Below the pieces are notes generated by a model, which saw nothing but the letters and a program-made list of their open reading frames with translations, was not told where the DNA came from and searched no databases. Made by a program: the position numbers and the translations under genes. Positions 63,431 through 64,000 of a DNA stretch of 64,000 nucleotides are shown in pieces. The stretch covers positions 1 to 64,000 of the forward strand of contig NZ_CANLXZ010000004.1 in assembly GCF_947495285.1 (NCBI RefSeq). The letters run 5' to 3'. This DNA is from an uncultured Nonlabens sp. GTDB taxonomy: Bacteria; Bacteroidota; Bacteroidia; Flavobacteriales; Flavobacteriaceae. Numbering within the stretch: the first letter of the stretch is position 1; the number at the start of each line of letters is the position of its first letter.

Positions 63431-64000
63431 TCACAGCATAAAATACTTATATAAAAGTAGATAGGGTGCGATTTCAAGCGCGCAAAGGTACAAAATAAAA
63501 TATAAAGGAGCCGTTTTTAAATAGGAACGATAGGTGTAAATTAAAATTAAGTTGTAAGTAAGCAAGAATATCGCAACGATTATCAAGGCTATTAAGAATG
63601 GAATTTGCTCCATATGAAAGGCATAGATAACCATAGAATTAATTAGAAGTAGTCCGAACGAGAATATAGACCTGTTCATATTTCTATGATGATCTATCAC
63701 TTCAACGATATTTTCAAAATCACACAAGTTTGCAATTAGTTTTCCTAGATATTGTTTGCCTAATAAAAAAGTAGTGATAAGGGTTAAGGTTAGAATAAAG
63801 TTGATAAATTGTGGCGAGCTTGCCATCCTAGATTGATAATATAGATAGATAAATAAAGAGAGATTTATACCGTAAACTACCTGACTAGATACTATAAGTA
63901 AACTAGTACCCTCGCCATTAGATTTTGATATTTTTATGAATCTATCTTTAAAATAAGAACTGAGTAAATCACTTAATAGAATAGAAGAAAACCATTTTGC
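63431..64000 (-). CDS. DUF4271 membrane protein, N-terminus outside window
   Basis: The minus-strand frame stays open from its stop to the window edge (190 codons), so the gene continues beyond 64000; the ATG at 63826 is internal. About six hydrophobic helices, with NLCDFENIVEVIDHHRNMNR in a cytoplasmic loop and a C-terminus ending EIAPYLLLYKYFML. This is the DUF4271 family, often next to hemD in flavobacteria and of unknown function. hemD starts 29 bp downstream. Confidence 0.85.
   Translation of the reverse strand, partial: AKWFSSILLSDLLSSYFKDRFIKISKSNGEGTSLLIVSSQVVYGINLSLFIYLYYQSRMASSPQFINFILTLTLITTFLLGKQYLGKLIANLCDFENIVEVIDHHRNMNRSIFSFGLLLINSMVIYAFHMEQIPFLIALIIVAIFLLTYNLILIYTYRSYLKTAPLYFILYLCALEIAPYLLLYKYFML

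Noticed and set aside
1..64000. CRISPR arrays, rRNA, prophage
   Set aside because: No regularly spaced direct repeats, no rRNA segments and no phage structural genes were seen on either strand.

Overview
This window is chromosomal DNA from a member of the Bacteroidota, almost certainly a marine Flavobacteriaceae. The evidence is: a type IX secretion translocon gene (sprA), a protein with a type-B T9SS C-terminal sorting domain, alternative complex III (act) genes leading into cytochrome oxidase, the gene orders ruvA-sprA and rimP-nusA-infB, low GC, and promoters of the Bacteroidota form TTTG-N19-TAnnTTTG (two clean examples). The exact genus cannot be fixed from the sequence; a Nonlabens/Dokdonia-type organism is a guess.

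Layout. 1-2160: accessory-looking, AT-rich region with a probable gene remnant at the left edge, a coupled pair of unknown genes, an inverted-repeat element and a secreted unknown protein. 2200-15740: housekeeping and single genes: fabD, a four-helix-bundle protein flanked by short degenerate repeats, dihydrofolate reductase fused to a membrane domain, a PLP aminotransferase-like enzyme, a T9SS cargo protein, polA, an MFS transporter, a metallophosphoesterase, a thioredoxin without its cysteines and a polysaccharide deacetylase. 15734-19138: a large GT117/DUF2723 membrane protein. 19377: tRNA-Gln. 19561-20100: intergenic region with an ISAon1-type transposase fragment. 20109-24841: rimP-nusA-infB, with a terminator-like hairpin in its leader. 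24900-27550: a 2.7-kb stretch without intact genes, holding a decayed IS4-type transposase and other eroded minus-strand frames. 27648-39713: SPOR protein, then actABCDEF and cytochrome oxidase subunits II and I. 40306-45780: ruvB, a P450, a malic enzyme with phosphotransacetylase-like tail, ruvA. 45784-57874: sprA, gcvH, a VanZ-like protein, two TonB-type proteins and an outer-membrane barrel with a TonB-like N-domain. 58304-64000: YugP-type peptidase, saccharopine dehydrogenase, DUF423 protein, pckA, hemD and a truncated DUF4271 protein.

How the genes work together. Complex III (ActA-F) oxidises quinol and passes electrons to the caa3/aa3-type oxidase encoded directly downstream. SprA exports T9SS cargo such as the protein at 5810. 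The TonB proteins energise outer-membrane transport. PckA and the malic enzyme connect the TCA cycle with PEP and pyruvate.

The most unusual signal is a 16-bp perfect palindrome, CGCTTTCGCGAAAGCG. It occurs 12 times exactly and 3 times with one or two mismatches in 64 kb, both between genes and inside unrelated genes in all three reading frames (peptides RFRES, AFAKA, LSRKR). No feature type in an ordinary annotation explains it.
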